A stretch of DNA of 7,657 bases from Spirochaetia bacterium (lineage in GTDB: Bacteria > Spirochaetota > UBA12135): contig DNNS01000769.1 in the NCBI GenBank assembly GCA_003497555.1, forward strand, positions 1 to 7,657. The letters are read 5' to 3'. The stretch's first letter is position 1. Every line of letters begins with the position of its first letter. Both the position numbers and the translations under genes were made by a program. This document shows positions 5,933 to 7,657 of this stretch, piece after piece. The notes beneath the pieces were generated by a model, which saw only the letters and a list, made by a program, of their open reading frames with translations, ran no database searches and was not told where the DNA came from.

Positions 5933-7434
5933 TGATAAAAAAAAAACCGCATATTATTATTTTTAACCCTGATCAATGGAGATCCGATGTTCAGGGGCAT
6001 TTAGGAAACCCGGCTGCCGTTACTCCGGTTATTGACTCGCTGATACAAAAAGACGCTGTTTCTTTCCGCAATGCCTACTGTCAGAACACAGTATGTACTC
6101 CTTCGCGCTGCAGTTTCATGACAGGATGGTACCCGCATGTACGCGGCCACCGCACCATGTATCATATGCTGCACCCGGAGCATAACGAACCGAATCTGCT
6201 GAAAATTCTGAAAGAAAACGGCTACTTTGTCTGGTGGGGCGGAAAAAATGATCTTATTCCCGGGCAAACATGCGATCAGAATTATTGTCACATCCGTTTT
6301 AAACCGTCGCCTGATGACTTTAAACGCTGGGGATACGCTCCGCAAGAAGGAAATCACGGGGGCGATTTAGCCTGGCGCGGAAATCCGGATGGCAAAAATT
6401 ACTACAGCTTTTTTAAAGGCAAGCTTGATAAAAAAGACAAGGACATTTTCTGCGACAGCGACTGGCAGATGGTGCTGGGCGCAATCGATTTTATTAAAAA
6501 TTATAATGATGAAAAGCCGCTTTGTATTTTTCTTCCCTTGCAATATCCTCATCCGCCCTATTGCGTAGAAGAACCCTGGTACAGTATAACCGACAGGAAT
6601 AAAATACCTCCCCGGGCGCATTCGCCTGAAAATTGGGAAGGAAAACCGGCAATCCTGAAAGGTATTGCCCGGGGGCAGAATCTTTCAGCTTACACAGAAG
6701 AAGAATGGACTGAACTGCGCGCTGTTTATTACGGTATGTGTTCAAGAGTTGATTATCAGTTCGGCCTGCTGCTGGATGCATTGAAAAATAAAAAATTATA
6801 TAATGATTCTGCTGTCTTTTTATTTTCCGATCACGGCGATTACACCGGCGATTTCGGAATTGTTGAAAAAACACAGAATACCTTTGAAGATGCGCTTTCA
6901 CGCGTTCCCTTTATTGTCAAACCTCCGGCCGATACGCCCGTTAAACCCGGAGTAAACAATGTCCTTACGGAGCTCATCGATTTTACCGCTACGGTATATG
7001 AACTGGCCGGTACTAAACCAGACTATGATCACTTCGGTAAAAGCCTGCTTCCGGTTATTTCCGGAAAAATTAAAACTCACCGCGATGCTGCCTTTTGCGA
7101 AGGCGGGCGCCGCCTGGGTGAAATACAGGCCATGGAGAGAGAAAGCTCATCTGCCGAAACCAATGCCTTGTATTCACCCCGTATTCGCCTGCAGATTACC
7201 GATGAAGGGATTTATCACGGTAAAGCAGCCATGTGCCGCACTGAAAAATATAAATATATACGCCGTTTTTATGAAACCGATGAATTTTATGATCTGGAAA
7301 ATGATCCGCTGGAAGAAAAAAATCTTATTAACGAAACAGCGTTCGCTATGGAAATCAGCAGGCATCGTGATCGTCTGTTGACATGGTATATGGAAACCTG
7401 CGATATTGTACCGCGCATTACCGATCAACGCTGA
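5932..7434 (+). CDS. Sulfatase-family hydrolase (formylglycine-dependent, alkaline phosphatase superfamily)
   Basis: Probably a hydrolase of sulfate, or possibly phosphate or phosphonate, esters. The 500-residue protein carries the sulfatase signature C-T-P-S-R-C-S-F-M-T-G with Cys55 as the residue converted to formylglycine. Further landmarks are NPDQW with metal-ligand Asp14, GKNDL with Lys105, YPHPPY with His207, FSDHGD with Asp300 and His301, EKTQNTFED with Lys313, and the typical end FYDLENDPLEEKNL. The N-terminal motif has a single Asp (P-D-Q) instead of the D-D pair of classical arylsulfatases, resembling phosphonate monoester hydrolase and choline-sulfatase types, so the substrate is open. 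No signal peptide is visible, so it is probably cytoplasmic. No maturase gene (anSME or FGE) is present here. The GTG start gives the family-typical M-x-K-K-P-H-I-I-I; the first in-frame ATG encodes Met63, after the catalytic Cys. No clear ribosome-binding site precedes it, suggesting coupling to rnfA. A run of ten A lies in codons 2-5. Confidence 0.9.
   Translation: MIKKKPHIIIFNPDQWRSDVQGHLGNPAAVTPVIDSLIQKDAVSFRNAYCQNTVCTPSRCSFMTGWYPHVRGHRTMYHMLHPEHNEPNLLKILKENGYFVWWGGKNDLIPGQTCDQNYCHIRFKPSPDDFKRWGYAPQEGNHGGDLAWRGNPDGKNYYSFFKGKLDKKDKDIFCDSDWQMVLGAIDFIKNYNDEKPLCIFLPLQYPHPPYCVEEPWYSITDRNKIPPRAHSPENWEGKPAILKGIARGQNLSAYTEEEWTELRAVYYGMCSRVDYQFGLLLDALKNKKLYNDSAVFLFSDHGDYTGDFGIVEKTQNTFEDALSRVPFIVKPPADTPVKPGVNNVLTELIDFTATVYELAGTKPDYDHFGKSLLPVISGKIKTHRDAAFCEGGRRLGEIQAMERESSSAETNALYSPRIRLQITDEGIYHGKAAMCRTEKYKYIRRFYETDEFYDLENDPLEEKNLINETAFAMEISRHRDRLLTWYMETCDIVPRITDQR
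5937..5946 (+). repeat. Homopolymer of ten A at the sulfatase start
   Basis: Ten consecutive A residues span codons 2-5 of the hydrolase gene (I-K-K-K). Runs this long can slip during replication or transcription, and a change of one base here would shift the frame before the catalytic Cys. The gene is in frame as given. Confidence 0.85.
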
Positions 7435-7569
7435 AATGGGTCCGGATTTATTTATTTGGTAAAGATGCCTATTTTGATTATTTTTTAATAAAAATATCAG
7501 AAAAAATCAGCAGTGCTGTAAAAAAAACTTTATTGTATCCAGACTGATTGTTAAATTAAATGAAAAAAA
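7435..7569. other. AT-rich non-coding stretch after the sulfatase gene
   Basis: No open frame of protein-like character is seen on either strand. The stretch is rich in A and T runs. The only structure before the main stem-loop is a small hairpin, CAGC-AGT-GCTG (about 7508-7518). Read on the minus strand, this is followed by ATTTTTT, so it could act as a weak terminator for a convergent gene beyond the right edge. Its four-base stem is too short to call with confidence. Confidence 0.4.
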
Positions 7570-7600
7570 AAAATTAACCGCTGCTACGCGTTAATTTTAT
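7562..7600 (+). terminator. Probable rho-independent terminator, possibly bidirectional
   Basis: The arms AAAATTAAC (7570-7578) and GTTAATTTT (7590-7598) are perfectly complementary. One bulged C (7579) and two further G-C pairs (7580-7581 with 7588-7589) close a six-base loop (7582-7587). The structure is preceded by a long A tract (from 7563) and its right arm ends in TTTT followed by ATT, so it could end transcription from both sides. It lies about 135 bases after the sulfatase stop, at the end of the gene train. The stem is AT-rich and therefore not very strong. Confidence 0.6.
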
Positions 7601-7627
7601 TCGCGTTTATCCGCATGCATTCACATT

Positions 7628-7657
7628 TTTAAAAATTTTTTATATAAAAATTTTAAA
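7628..7657. repeat. AT-only inverted repeat at the window edge
   Basis: TTTAAAAATTTTT (7628-7640) is complementary to AAAAATTTTAAA (7646-7657) except for one extra A, with a short TATAT-like loop. It contains only A and T and is cut by the end of the window, so its full extent is unknown. It could be a second weak terminator, a bent or easily melted site, or simple low-complexity DNA. Confidence 0.4.

Noticed and set aside
6959..7381. Plus-strand frame of 140 codons inside the sulfatase gene
   Set aside because: The sulfatase frame continues with family-typical sequence through this stretch to FYDLENDPLEEKNL, so this is a shadow and not a frameshifted fragment.
1..7657. Mobile element, CRISPR array, tRNA or rRNA
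   Set aside because: No transposase or integrase, regularly spaced direct repeats, tRNA cloverleaf or rRNA-like sequence was seen. Almost all of the window is accounted for by seven ordinary genes.

Overview
The window looks like part of a chromosome from an anaerobic or facultatively anaerobic bacterium. It holds one tightly packed plus-strand gene train: ahcY, rnfC, rnfD, rnfG, rnfE, rnfA and a sulfatase-family hydrolase, flanked by short AT-rich non-coding stretches (1-220 and 7435-7657). By eye the base composition is moderate to AT-leaning. An Rnf complex with the C-D-G-E-A order, together with a sulfatase of the single-Asp 'NPDQW' type, would fit sulfatase-rich anaerobes such as the Lentisphaerae/Kiritimatiellae/Planctomycetes side of the PVC group. 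This is only a guess, because nothing in the window fixes the taxon.

Layout: positions 1-42 may be the last codons of an upstream plus-strand gene. Positions 43-220 are a leader with a weak promoter candidate, a perfect 12-bp palindrome and a strong ribosome-binding site for ahcY (221-1639, S-adenosylhomocysteine hydrolase). rnfC starts 15 bases after ahcY. It is followed by rnfD (16-base gap including a ribosome-binding site), rnfG (ATGA overlap), rnfE (43-base gap) and rnfA (3-base gap). A sulfatase-family gene starts at a GTG that overlaps the rnfA stop by one base (TAGTG). After it come 223 bases of AT-rich sequence containing a convincing stem-loop with flanking A and T tracts, probably a terminator.

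How the genes work together: RnfC, D, G, E and A are five of the six subunits of the membrane ferredoxin:NAD+ oxidoreductase, which couples electron transfer to Na+ or H+ movement. RnfB, the ferredoxin-facing iron-sulfur subunit, is absent from this window. ahcY lies on the side where rnfB sits in rnfBCDGEA-type clusters, and the sulfatase lies where rnfB sits in rnfCDGEAB-type clusters. AhcY recycles S-adenosylhomocysteine in the methyl cycle. The sulfatase carries the C-T-P-S-R motif whose Cys must be converted to formylglycine.

The families are all known and their key residues are intact. I see no mobile element, CRISPR array, tRNA or rRNA. The points of interest are the arrangement (missing rnfB, methyl-cycle gene at the front, hydrolase locked to the end) and a 10-A tract in the first codons of the hydrolase.
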